Assembly (NCBI GenBank): GCA_030613225.1
Contig: JAUWMJ010000001.1
Coordinates: forward strand, 1 to 30,746
DNA from: Desulfobacterales bacterium
Lineage (GTDB): Bacteria > Desulfobacterota > Desulfobacteria > Desulfobacterales > JAUWMJ01
Direction: 5' to 3'
DNA: 30,746 nt
The position numbers were made by a program, and so were the translations under genes. How positions within the stretch are numbered: the first letter of the stretch is position 1; each line of letters opens with the position of its first letter. This document shows positions 7,103 through 16,163 of this stretch, piece after piece. Under the pieces are notes generated by a model. The model was not told where the DNA came from, searched no databases, and saw nothing but the letters and a program-made list of their open reading frames with translations.

Positions 7103-7378
7103 TTATTTATCCACCCTCTCCCTCAATTCCTTACTACATTTAAAAAACGGCAGTTTCTTGGGTTTCACATTGGCCGGTTCTCCAGTTTTCGGATTTCTAC
7201 CGGCATACGCCTTGTATTTCTTGACATAGAAGGAACAAAACCTCCTGATTTCAACCCTGTCACCCTTTGCAAGTGCGGCGGTCACTTCATTGAAGAATAG
7301 GTCTACTACAGCTGTTGCTTCTGATGTTGTGAGTCGGGTTTCACTTTTAAAGGTTGCGATGAGATCGAGTTTGTTCAT
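7103..7378 (-). CDS. HU/IHF family nucleoid DNA-binding protein
   Basis: The 91-aa protein is a typical full-length HU/IHF monomer: MNKLDLI at the N-terminus, the helical dimer core, and the GRNPKTGE beta-arm motif (about 61-68) followed by VKPKKLPFFKCSKELRERV. Such proteins bend DNA and act as dimers; IHF also serves site-specific recombination and promoter architecture. AGGAG lies eight or nine bases before the ATG. It sits at the tail of the large helicase/methyltransferase operon, 114 bases beyond the UvrD-like gene, so it may have its own promoter in 7379-7492. The ARRFCSFY stretch and Cys residues are unusual for HU and hint at a divergent accessory copy, not the main housekeeping one. 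Confidence 0.92.
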   Translation of the reverse strand: MNKLDLIATFKSETRLTTSEATAVVDLFFNEVTAALAKGDRVEIRRFCSFYVKKYKAYAGRNPKTGEPANVKPKKLPFFKCSKELRERVDK

Positions 7379-7492
7379 GTAATTTCTCCTGAAATGTTAA
7401 ATAAATCAGCAACAGACAGTATCACTTGAAAATTGTTGATGAATTCTAGACAGTTATACTAAATCATGATATATTAATTAGTTCAAAAATGC

Positions 7493-9616
7493 TTATTGAT
7501 TTAAAAACCTGCTTGCTTTTCCGAAACTGGTTACAAGAACCTCTTTCTTCGCTCTTGTTGCCGATACATATAATAAGGCTCGCTCATGAATTTCGGATTC
7601 TTGTTTAACAACAGGGTCGGAAGTATCTGTGCCGGCTCTCTCAAATGGAACAATACCATCATTAACACCTGCAATTATTACCCTGTCAAACTCAAGTCCC
7701 TTTACACGATGCATTGTAGCCAGACGTAGTCCTGGTGATGACCGATCTTCTGCCTCACTGCGCCGGATAAAGTATATTTCAAAACCTTTTTCATAAATAG
7801 CACTTTCATACTGTTTTAGAAGATTGTTCGTCCTTGCAACCAGGCACACTTCCTTGATTGACCCGGTCTTATTTTCTATTTTTTTGAGATATTCAGCAAT
7901 AAATTCAACTTCATCCTGAAAAGTATCGAACTGCCTGACATCAGGCGTAATACCATGCAATAATGATTTATAGCCTTTCTGGTCATCAATGCCACCATCA
8001 AGGTCATCAACTTTAACACTTTTAAGTAGGCCTACTGCCCACCGTTGTGTCTCATCAGTAGTACGATAGTTTATTTTAAGTTTTCTGCCGCGGCCAATAA
8101 TTTTGATTCCACACTGACCCAACACCACTTTATGTCTATATATTCTCTGATGCGCATCTCCTACAATGAAAAGATCGTTTTTCTTTTCTTCAGGTATTAT
8201 TTGTCGTATCAGTTTAAACGCTTGCATACCCATATCCTGAGCTTCATCTACTATTATTGCTCGATATGGGAGGATTTTATTCTTTTTTTCCAATAAAAGT
8301 CTAGCATCTCTCATGGCATCATTGCCTTCACGCAGGCCTTCTTCATTTAATAATACACGGTATTCCTCAAATACAGTCCAGACTATTTTACGAATTTTCC
8401 TGGTAAGCCGTGTTCCTCTTCCAACACGGGAAGCCTTTATGTATTCTTCTACTGATGTGATAGCTTGAGACTGAACAACCCTTTCCCATTCTTCTCTGTA
8501 AAAGGACAAATCAAAATCAAGCTCAACTGGAACCAAATCCAAAGCTTTATTCCAAAGATGTTCTATTCTGCGACCGTAATCAATTTGATAATCATATCCG
8601 TTCTTTTTTAAAAATTCCGATACCCACCTGTCAAGATTTACAACCTCAATTCGGCGCATCATATCTTTTGAGCAGATTTTAGTAAGGTTTTCCTGTATAT
8701 CGGCTGCAAGATTTCGAGTAAAAGTTGTGAACAGGATTCGATCTTTCTCATTCGTAAATACATTTTGTACAAGCCACTTTGCCCTATGCATAGCTGCAAC
8801 GGTTTTTCCAGTACCGGCACCGCCAAGAGCTCTTACGGGACCGTTCCAGTGACGTTCAACAAGCTTCTGTTGAGAAGGGTGTAAAAAAATTCGCCATTTT
8901 TCAAGAGGAGCATTCAATATAGCTGCAAGCTCAAGATCTTCTTCGACAACATAGAAGCGACGACGTGAATCCGGGTTATTCAATGCTGAACCATAGTCAT
9001 TTGTGTCAATTTCTTCTTTCTTCTCGGCTGTTTCAATATCCTGAAACACTTCTTCCAGGGAAAAACCATCAGCAATAAAAAACAAAGCTTCATATGCTTC
9101 CTGAGGTAATTGATCGGCTATTTTGTCAAGGTCTTCTGCTGTTTGTAAACTTCTAATAAGCGGTATCTGTATTTCAGGAAGCCCTAATTGCAACAAATGC
9201 CTGTCACGGATATCTGCAAATAAGGCTATTTTTTCGGAAACACTGGTTTTTTTATCCTTAATTTCTTCAACATTAATTACCTGAAGACTACCGGTTTCAG
9301 GATGTATTTTATAGGATTTATTTTCAGCCCATTTATATGCTTTATCATGATGATCAATCCACAGCAGGACATAAACATTTCCAGTATCGGGTTTAAGCAC
9401 AATGCTACGATATGACTTGTCGATACGTACTGAACGAAGGTTCGGGTCTTTGGCACGTACGATTTTTTCATAATTTATTCCCGGCAAGCCGGGATTTGAT
9501 CTAAATTTTGTGATAAAATCCATGGCCTTTGCCTGTTGTTTTCGTGGTATCTTTGAAAATGATAATAAAAAATCAGAAGCAATTGCAACTTTGATCTTAT
9601 TCTTTGCAGCGCTCAT
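7493..9616 (-). CDS. UvrD/Rep-like superfamily 1 helicase with N-terminal RelE-like domain
   Basis: I start at ATG 9616 (707 aa) because TAGGAGA lies nine bases upstream; the longer frame overlaps the previous gene. Residues about 7-100 resemble a RelE/HigB-type toxin fold (SFSKIPRKQQAKAMDF, KDPNLRSVRIDKSYRSIVL, WIDHHDKAYKWA). The helicase core follows: Walker A GGAGTGKT at 265-272, VDEAQD at 456-461 and the motif VI region YVSATRAKKEV near 680-690. The protein thus joins a possible RNA-targeting or structural RelE-like module to an ATP-driven DNA translocase. It is the last of five big genes in the defence operon and follows the DUF1998 helicase by 13 bases. In DISARM this place is held by DrmC, a phospholipase-D-type nuclease, which is absent here. 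Confidence 0.85.
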   Translation of the reverse strand: MSAAKNKIKVAIASDFLLSFSKIPRKQQAKAMDFITKFRSNPGLPGINYEKIVRAKDPNLRSVRIDKSYRSIVLKPDTGNVYVLLWIDHHDKAYKWAENKSYKIHPETGSLQVINVEEIKDKKTSVSEKIALFADIRDRHLLQLGLPEIQIPLIRSLQTAEDLDKIADQLPQEAYEALFFIADGFSLEEVFQDIETAEKKEEIDTNDYGSALNNPDSRRRFYVVEEDLELAAILNAPLEKWRIFLHPSQQKLVERHWNGPVRALGGAGTGKTVAAMHRAKWLVQNVFTNEKDRILFTTFTRNLAADIQENLTKICSKDMMRRIEVVNLDRWVSEFLKKNGYDYQIDYGRRIEHLWNKALDLVPVELDFDLSFYREEWERVVQSQAITSVEEYIKASRVGRGTRLTRKIRKIVWTVFEEYRVLLNEEGLREGNDAMRDARLLLEKKNKILPYRAIIVDEAQDMGMQAFKLIRQIIPEEKKNDLFIVGDAHQRIYRHKVVLGQCGIKIIGRGRKLKINYRTTDETQRWAVGLLKSVKVDDLDGGIDDQKGYKSLLHGITPDVRQFDTFQDEVEFIAEYLKKIENKTGSIKEVCLVARTNNLLKQYESAIYEKGFEIYFIRRSEAEDRSSPGLRLATMHRVKGLEFDRVIIAGVNDGIVPFERAGTDTSDPVVKQESEIHERALLYVSATRAKKEVLVTSFGKASRFLNQ

Positions 9617-9629
9617 ATTTGATATTCTC

Positions 9630-12600
9630 CTATTCATTAAACAGACTAATATACTTTTCAGGATTTTCTGATACATCCTTCAAAGGCACTGCTTTCCATT
9701 CTGCCTGATTAAACAAAACCGAATATATAAGCTGGTTCGGCAGTAAAAAAGCAATTTGATTATCCGGCCAGCCAAGTTCCGCTTCGGCAATAATCTGTCC
9801 GTTTTCATCTATTAATTCAAACCCAACTTCAGGAACAGGGCAGTTATTTTCAGCAAGTTGATTGATTAATTCATGTATTTTAGAATCGGTTAAATCTAAC
9901 ACTTCATCCCATTCATTGTTATTAATACTGCTGTCTTTAGATGCATAATCTTCAAAACCGCCATATATATATTCATCAGTCATTCCCTGACGTGTGACAA
10001 AATAAGTATGCGGTATGAACTGTAGCAGGTTATATAATCTCAGATACCCATTCCATACAGATTCAAATTCTTTTTTTTCTCGATTTTCAGTATCATCTTC
10101 AAGTCGGCAGGCTATATACATCCCTGAAATTTTGCAGGCCTGAATAGCGTCCCCTTGAGCTGCAATATAAAGTTGCATGAAGTTCTTTTTAGAATCCGGT
10201 TCAAACAATCCATAAAACCATGGTTCAGTGGTGTTTGAAATAGCACCATTAAAATTTTCAACTACTTCTTCAGGAAGGTTTGCCCTAATTTTATTCAGCC
10301 ACTGTTCTGCACCCTGAGGTGTTCCAAACTGTTCATTGTCAAGATGGATCAAATTATGCACAAATGCATGACATTGCCATTTAGCCAACTCCGGATTTAC
10401 AAGAAACCGCACAAGCCAGTCAAAGCTGTCGGTTTTGTTTGTTTTTCGCAAATCCTTTATTCCATAGCTTTCAGTTAATTTATTGTATTTTTCAAGTTGC
10501 TCATTTTGAATATTCAAATAATTTTCAAAATACGAACTCTGGTTTTGATAGCGGCTTTCAATATCTTTCCATGTCAAAGACCACACATGAAACCGGCCAC
10601 TCTGGGCAATCGCACATCTTTGAAGCAAATCTTTACCGATACGGTCTTTATGAAAATAAAATCCATCTGTAAAAACTACAATTGGTTTATCCCCTTTATG
10701 AGCTCGTGCCGGCCTGAATACAAAGTCTGCCTTTGATTTAACCCTGATACCATCCGGCTGTCCCAGATTAACCTGTAATTCAATGTACCAGGCCTTGTCG
10801 CCAATCTTATAAAAATACCCGGGTTTCCCGTTAACCACTTCTTTTTTGAGTGAAACAGAGATATTCTCATTGCGAACACGTCTTAAGGCTTCGATAAAAC
10901 GAGCTTCAAGCTCACTCTCGAATAAAGAGTTTATTTTAATGTCTTTTAATGTTTTTGTTTGCACTAGCTGTTCCTTAAAACTTAAAATTTCAGATAACAT
11001 CTTAATGGCTGTATCCCGTGATGTCCCAGCCATATTGTAGCTTCTTCGATAGGCAAAAAGGCATCTGTAACATCCATCTTTATCAGGATTTTGATTGCAG
11101 GAACATGACCGCAGTGCTTCAAGGGCTTTTTCAAAAACCATCATCAATGGCTTCTTGCTTCGCATCAATTGCTTTAAATAGCCTGTCCCGCCTGGAACTG
11201 TATCATAGAGTACGATATATTTTTTTCTATGTTTTGAATCAGCTACAGGTTCTTCGTGCAGAGCTGTCTGGAGATGGTCAATATTACCGCCAAACGCCTG
11301 CTTCAAACCTAAATGGAGTGCAGCAATAAAGCTGTGAAGCTTACGGCCTGATCTTTCATCTGATTTTTCATTTATGCCTTCAAAAGATATTATCGGCAGC
11401 AGCAGCATAATCGCTTCAGATGAAAACTCCCTGAATAAATAGACACAATCTGTAAGATTTTTTTCTGATTCTTTCTTTCTGGATGGACAGGTCAGAGCGT
11501 GTTTAATATCGTCTTTATAGTCCTGAATTTTGCCGCAGTATTTGCAGATTAAAAAACCTTTTCTGGGAAGTTCTACACCGGCAATACTTACTTTTTCGCC
11601 AATTTCCTCTTTTTCTCCAAAATTTATCTCACGAAAAACGGCCTTTGACAGGAATTCAAAACCAAATGGAAAATCATCATTATTCACTTTATAAGCATCC
11701 GAAATATCGGCTTCATTATATCCGACAAACATTTTTCTGTTATAAAAATTTGAAACACGATTATCATTGTCATCGCTTATTCGGCTTTTTTGATCTGATG
11801 TTGTTGCAAACATCTGTCGCATTCTCAACATTTGTCGTTTCTGACCGGAATCCGACCACAGGGTGCTGCCGCATTGTGGGCATGCTGAATAATCGGCAAT
11901 TACACCTTCAATTGCCATAAAAGAACAGTTATTACATAACCGCCACATTTCAACTTCCGATACAGATAAATCCACCTGATCAATCTGTACTTTGCGTCCA
12001 CCTGCGTAAAATGTACTGGCGGGAGCAAGTTCACTTATTGCGCTTACAGCAGGTCTTTCATAGTCATATGTAAAGGTATCGTAGTTGCTTCCTTCCTCCT
12101 GAAGTTTTGCCTTTCTGCGGTATATAATGGAACGAAGCATTACGCCTGCTTCAGGAAATGCATAATTTGGAATCAGACCTTCGTCTGTAAAAAAATTAAG
12201 AGTATGCCTGTCATTTATTCTTGTTACCAGTGAATGGAGGCCGTTTTTCTCACAGATAAGTTCATCAAGTTTTTCCTGAAAATTTTTATCTCTGGCTTTT
12301 TCTTTCTTTTTATTCCGAATTTTTGCATTTAATGAATTAACTTTCTTTTTCAAAGACTCACGTTCTTTAAAATGGTAATACAACCTGTCAATAATACGAT
12401 ATGAAAGACTTCCTTCTTTATCTTTGTCTCCTTCAACGAATTTTTTTAAGTATGAAATGGATTCGTCCGTTAAGGTTACGGAAAACATATTAATAAATTC
12501 ATCAAATATAAGTGTTTGACGAGTATCGATAAAATTTAAAAGATTATACGGAAATTTGTTGATATTAACAGGTTCAAGATTGCCCAGAACATGACGAAGT

Positions 12601-15600
12601 TTTAATGGGATAGCGGTTTCGCTTATTCCGCTTTCAACCCATTTGTCAAAGCAGTATGCAGTAAACTGGCGTTCAAGAACAGCAGATGCATTCAGAAAAA
12701 CACCAGGTGGTTCAACCTGACCGGCTATCATGGCTTCTGGTTCTGCAAAAAAATAAAGATCATGCGGGCTGGCATTGGCAACTGTAAAATTCAAAGCATT
12801 TCCATCCTGCCTGCCGGCACGTCCTATTCTCTGAAGATAGCTTGCCTGTGCAGGCGGTACAGAGCATAAAATTACAGATGAAAGTTCGCCAATATCAATC
12901 CCCAACTCCAGCGTGGGTGTACAGGAAATAAGGTTTGGGTCCCATGGGTTTCGATCAGCCCTTTTAAAATCTTCTTCAAGTTTTTCACGAGTATCTCTTT
13001 CAAGAAGACCGGTATGTTCTGCTGCAAAAATTCGCTCTATATCTCCTGATGCATACAGTTTTCCATAATAATCTTCTTTTGAATCTACTTTCCTGTATGT
13101 TCCATGACATTGGCGACGGATACAATATCCATTTTCCCAGTATTCTTCCCCAGACAATGGGGCTGACATATTATGGCTGCATTCCCTGCATTCAAACTGA
13201 ATAACCTCTTTACTGATATTAAAGACATCAGGAGATATACCCCATACAAGATCATTTATTATCTTCTGCTCTACAAGGATTTTATCATTTACAAGTATCT
13301 TTATTACTATTTCATAAATTGAACTTATTAAAGAAGATACAAGGGGATATATTGGCGAAAAACATTTATCCGCCCAGGATTCATACCATGTCATACGGCT
13401 GCTGCGCCCGCTTATAAGCTGATCAAACCTGTATGTTTTCTTTGTGGTTAAAAACGCAGGAGTTCTGGCATTTTTACTGAAATTCGGCATCCATGGTATT
13501 CTATTAATAATAAACGGCTCGCCCCATCTTTCAATAAAAGTGTTCAGTTCACTATAATAAATTCCGCCCTGCTTTTTCAGATGTACAAGAAGGCCTGAAA
13601 GAAACAATTTCAAAGTATGTTCATCCAGTTTTTTCAGACCTCCGATTTCATTTCTTATTACTTCAATAATTTTGCCAGTAGTATTTTCCAACAACTCTGG
13701 TCTAAGATATGCTATTGAGGAACTTGTTTTTTCAAGAGTACGACCTATGCGTGTCCTGAAGCCGTACTCACTGTATATTTCCCATTCAATACGTTTTTCA
13801 ACTTTCCTGCGCAAATTGGAATTCTTTGGAAGCGAACCTTCCTTTTTTAATATCTCATAGTCGGCAAACCATGCCATGTTTGGTGCGAGAAAAGTTGAAA
13901 TAAATGTATTTTCATCCATCTTTTCCGACCAGTACTTTATAAATTCAACTGAAACCTGATCAAGTGAAATTCCGTCTTTTTCTTCTTTTAAATAATCCAG
14001 TATAAAATGCTGCAAAGCACTTCGGAAATTAAAACGATATGTACGCCCGGCAAAGAAACCGGCACGATGTGCGGCATCCTGAACAGAATCTGAAAATGTC
14101 AAAAGCTTTTTATCATCATTGAATGTTGAAGAATAAAGCTGTGCGATTAATACACTGGTAAGACTGGCCGCCCTTGAACCAAGAATGGTAAGGCTGTTAT
14201 GCCCTCCACAGTAAGGACAGTTATGTGTTCCGACCTGTCTGTTTTTTCGCCTGGTTCTTGTGTTTGGAATAAAAACAGGAATCATTTTTTCACTGCCACA
14301 ATTCGGACATTCAATTGCTTTATGTTCTGTAGTTAAATTCAGGCATTCTGCACAGAAGCTGTTTAACTGCCCATCCGTGCTGAGGTCTTCAGGACCGGCC
14401 ATTTCAGGGAAAATAAATGTCACTTTCGGGTCATTTTTAAAGAACCCAATGTAAAATGATTGAAGGTCAGTATTAACTTCATTGTCCATCTGGCGTTTCA
14501 TCCCTGCCCAGCCCATACTGTTGCATTCACGGCAGTGAATAATCGGCAGATGCTTTTTTAATTGTTCATCATTCAGGTCATCGGCAAAATTAATGCGGGG
14601 TTTCTTCTTCTTGACTTCACCAACCATGCGACGTAATTCCCGCAACCAATGCTGATATCTCACATGCAAGAAAGGTCTGGAGTTATCATTTGTGCCTGTC
14701 CGGGCTGTTGATACCATTGCCAGAAGGCTGTTAATGATATTTATTCTATAAGACTGCCTGGCGCCTTTAAGGCCGGGTGTGCATTTTTCAAGTTCAAACA
14801 GGATTTCATTATAGCTTTTGCTTTTACCTTTTAATACTTTAAGAAGGTTTTGAAAAAAGCTGTGCCCTTTAAGTTTGTCTCCAAGGTTAATGCGCCATTG
14901 GACTTCATTAAATTTACTTTCCAGGATTTCATCTTCAAACCAGAGCTGATACTGAGAAAGAATATAATCTTTATATCCATTATATGAATCTGCATTTAAT
15001 TTTTTGGACATGTCAGGAGAAACAAGGTTAACTCTTGTTATCATGCTGTTTTCCAGAAATTCTCCGGCAGACAGTCGAGATTCCATGATAACGGCATTTT
15101 CATCAAAAGGTTCCCCAAAAACCTCTTGAACATATTGAATAAGTGTATCTGTTTCTTCACTACTGCCCAGTGTTGCTGAAGTTCCTATGCAGCATAAATA
15201 TTTTTCGGGTGTATTAAGACGGGCTTTTAATCTCCTGACAAGACATGCCAGGTCAGACCCCTGTGCGCCATCAAATGTATGTAACTCATCTACAACTAAA
15301 AATTGCAGTGTTTCAGGATTACTGTTCTGCCACAAAGGATAGTCCCTTGCTCTTATCAGAAGATAATCAAGCATTTTGTAATTTGTAAGCAAAATATCAG
15401 GGGGGCTTGTCCGCAGGGTATCTTTATTTGTAATAATATGCTCTCTGCTCATTACCATATGAGGTTCTTTTTCACTCTGTCCCACATATAGACCTGCTGT
15501 GACATGACCTTTAAGATTAGGGTTGTCATATATTGTTTTTGCAAGACGACCAGCCTGATCTGTCGCAAGGGCATTCATGGGGTAAATAAGGATCGCCTTG

Positions 15601-15971
15601 ATTCCATGTTCACCCCTGTGGCGATAGCAGTGGTTAAGAATTGGGTAGAGGAAACATTCAGTTTTGCCTGAGCCTGTACCAGTTGCAACAATTGTGGATT
15701 TTGGTTTATTTCCTGAAAGGCGATTAAATGCCTGTTCCTGATGCAGATACGGTGGAAATTCTAATGGAACATCGGGAAAGAAATCAGGGCTGCCTGAACC
15801 CTGCCTGAATGGAAGCTGTATGGATAAATAGGGGCCTTTGAAAACCCCTTCATCTTCAGAAAGCAGGCGATCAACTATCCCATGGAAGAATGGTGTTGAT
15901 ACAGGGAAGGTTGTTTTCAGAAAGTCTTCGACGCCCTGCCTGAGCTGTTGGGAGAGTATGGATGGTATCAT
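9630..15971 (-). CDS. Giant DEAD/DEAH helicase with DUF1998 and C-terminal Vsr-like region (DruE or fused DrmA/DrmB-like)
   Basis: The 2113-aa protein has a superfamily 2 helicase core with Walker A ATGTGSGKT (96-104), DELH (228-231), GTSATLG (near 260), and motifs V and VI as LELGIDIG and QRIGRAGR (about 1025-1052). The two helicase lobes are split by long inserts with Cys pairs (near 476, 540-562, 584 and 926), probably zinc ribbons. A DUF1998 module lies at about 1535-1660, ending in a four-Cys cluster CSC...CYRC. The segment about 1683-1800 has FESELEARF, ADFVF and VVFTDGFYFHKDRIGKDLLQR, a layout like Vsr/DUF559 nucleases, but with Thr where the catalytic Glu is usual. Such proteins resemble DruE of Druantia and the separate DrmA plus DrmB of DISARM; the flanking DrmD-like and DrmMI-like genes favour the second reading. 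AGGGA precedes the ATG. Confidence 0.88.
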   Translation of the reverse strand: MIPSILSQQLRQGVEDFLKTTFPVSTPFFHGIVDRLLSEDEGVFKGPYLSIQLPFRQGSGSPDFFPDVPLEFPPYLHQEQAFNRLSGNKPKSTIVATGTGSGKTECFLYPILNHCYRHRGEHGIKAILIYPMNALATDQAGRLAKTIYDNPNLKGHVTAGLYVGQSEKEPHMVMSREHIITNKDTLRTSPPDILLTNYKMLDYLLIRARDYPLWQNSNPETLQFLVVDELHTFDGAQGSDLACLVRRLKARLNTPEKYLCCIGTSATLGSSEETDTLIQYVQEVFGEPFDENAVIMESRLSAGEFLENSMITRVNLVSPDMSKKLNADSYNGYKDYILSQYQLWFEDEILESKFNEVQWRINLGDKLKGHSFFQNLLKVLKGKSKSYNEILFELEKCTPGLKGARQSYRINIINSLLAMVSTARTGTNDNSRPFLHVRYQHWLRELRRMVGEVKKKKPRINFADDLNDEQLKKHLPIIHCRECNSMGWAGMKRQMDNEVNTDLQSFYIGFFKNDPKVTFIFPEMAGPEDLSTDGQLNSFCAECLNLTTEHKAIECPNCGSEKMIPVFIPNTRTRRKNRQVGTHNCPYCGGHNSLTILGSRAASLTSVLIAQLYSSTFNDDKKLLTFSDSVQDAAHRAGFFAGRTYRFNFRSALQHFILDYLKEEKDGISLDQVSVEFIKYWSEKMDENTFISTFLAPNMAWFADYEILKKEGSLPKNSNLRRKVEKRIEWEIYSEYGFRTRIGRTLEKTSSSIAYLRPELLENTTGKIIEVIRNEIGGLKKLDEHTLKLFLSGLLVHLKKQGGIYYSELNTFIERWGEPFIINRIPWMPNFSKNARTPAFLTTKKTYRFDQLISGRSSRMTWYESWADKCFSPIYPLVSSLISSIYEIVIKILVNDKILVEQKIINDLVWGISPDVFNISKEVIQFECRECSHNMSAPLSGEEYWENGYCIRRQCHGTYRKVDSKEDYYGKLYASGDIERIFAAEHTGLLERDTREKLEEDFKRADRNPWDPNLISCTPTLELGIDIGELSSVILCSVPPAQASYLQRIGRAGRQDGNALNFTVANASPHDLYFFAEPEAMIAGQVEPPGVFLNASAVLERQFTAYCFDKWVESGISETAIPLKLRHVLGNLEPVNINKFPYNLLNFIDTRQTLIFDEFINMFSVTLTDESISYLKKFVEGDKDKEGSLSYRIIDRLYYHFKERESLKKKVNSLNAKIRNKKKEKARDKNFQEKLDELICEKNGLHSLVTRINDRHTLNFFTDEGLIPNYAFPEAGVMLRSIIYRRKAKLQEEGSNYDTFTYDYERPAVSAISELAPASTFYAGGRKVQIDQVDLSVSEVEMWRLCNNCSFMAIEGVIADYSACPQCGSTLWSDSGQKRQMLRMRQMFATTSDQKSRISDDNDNRVSNFYNRKMFVGYNEADISDAYKVNNDDFPFGFEFLSKAVFREINFGEKEEIGEKVSIAGVELPRKGFLICKYCGKIQDYKDDIKHALTCPSRKKESEKNLTDCVYLFREFSSEAIMLLLPIISFEGINEKSDERSGRKLHSFIAALHLGLKQAFGGNIDHLQTALHEEPVADSKHRKKYIVLYDTVPGGTGYLKQLMRSKKPLMMVFEKALEALRSCSCNQNPDKDGCYRCLFAYRRSYNMAGTSRDTAIKMLSEILSFKEQLVQTKTLKDIKINSLFESELEARFIEALRRVRNENISVSLKKEVVNGKPGYFYKIGDKAWYIELQVNLGQPDGIRVKSKADFVFRPARAHKGDKPIVVFTDGFYFHKDRIGKDLLQRCAIAQSGRFHVWSLTWKDIESRYQNQSSYFENYLNIQNEQLEKYNKLTESYGIKDLRKTNKTDSFDWLVRFLVNPELAKWQCHAFVHNLIHLDNEQFGTPQGAEQWLNKIRANLPEEVVENFNGAISNTTEPWFYGLFEPDSKKNFMQLYIAAQGDAIQACKISGMYIACRLEDDTENREKKEFESVWNGYLRLYNLLQFIPHTYFVTRQGMTDEYIYGGFEDYASKDSSINNNEWDEVLDLTDSKIHELINQLAENNCPVPEVGFELIDENGQIIAEAELGWPDNQIAFLLPNQLIYSVLFNQAEWKAVPLKDVSENPEKYISLFNE

Positions 15972-16163
15972 TTATCCCTACCGTTAAAAGATTAAACCAC
16001 GAAATATACGAATGACACGAAATTTATCTATTCAATCTTCTTCAAAATCGACATGTGTGTGGATCTTTTTCCTCCCCGGCTTCCAAGGAATAATCCTTCA
16101 GAAATTTGAGCAGGTTAAATTGGAAATTTATTGAAATATAGAGAGCTATCCCCAACTTGATAT
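15972..16163. other. 192-base gap inside the large operon, with CACGAA-type repeat
   Basis: This is the only sizeable gap between the five large genes. No gene is visible. Positions 15994-16025 hold a CCACGAAATATACGAA-type sequence that recurs, nearly identical, inside the methyltransferase gene (24579-24610, other strand). A weak hairpin AAGGA/TCCTT lies near 16084-16097. The gap could hold a secondary promoter for the downstream helicase gene, but I see no convincing -35/-10 pair. Confidence 0.45.
15994..16025 (+). repeat. CACGAA-type repeat in the operon gap
   Basis: Intergenic partner of the copy at 24579-24610. It contains three CACGAA/TACGAA units at roughly 10-base spacing. Repeats of this style recur between genes in several bacterial groups as far as I remember, but I have not searched for it. 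Confidence 0.5.

Noticed and set aside
9617..9676. Longer start for the UvrD-like gene
   Set aside because: It overlaps the end of the preceding gene in another frame, while ATG 9616 has a good ribosome site.
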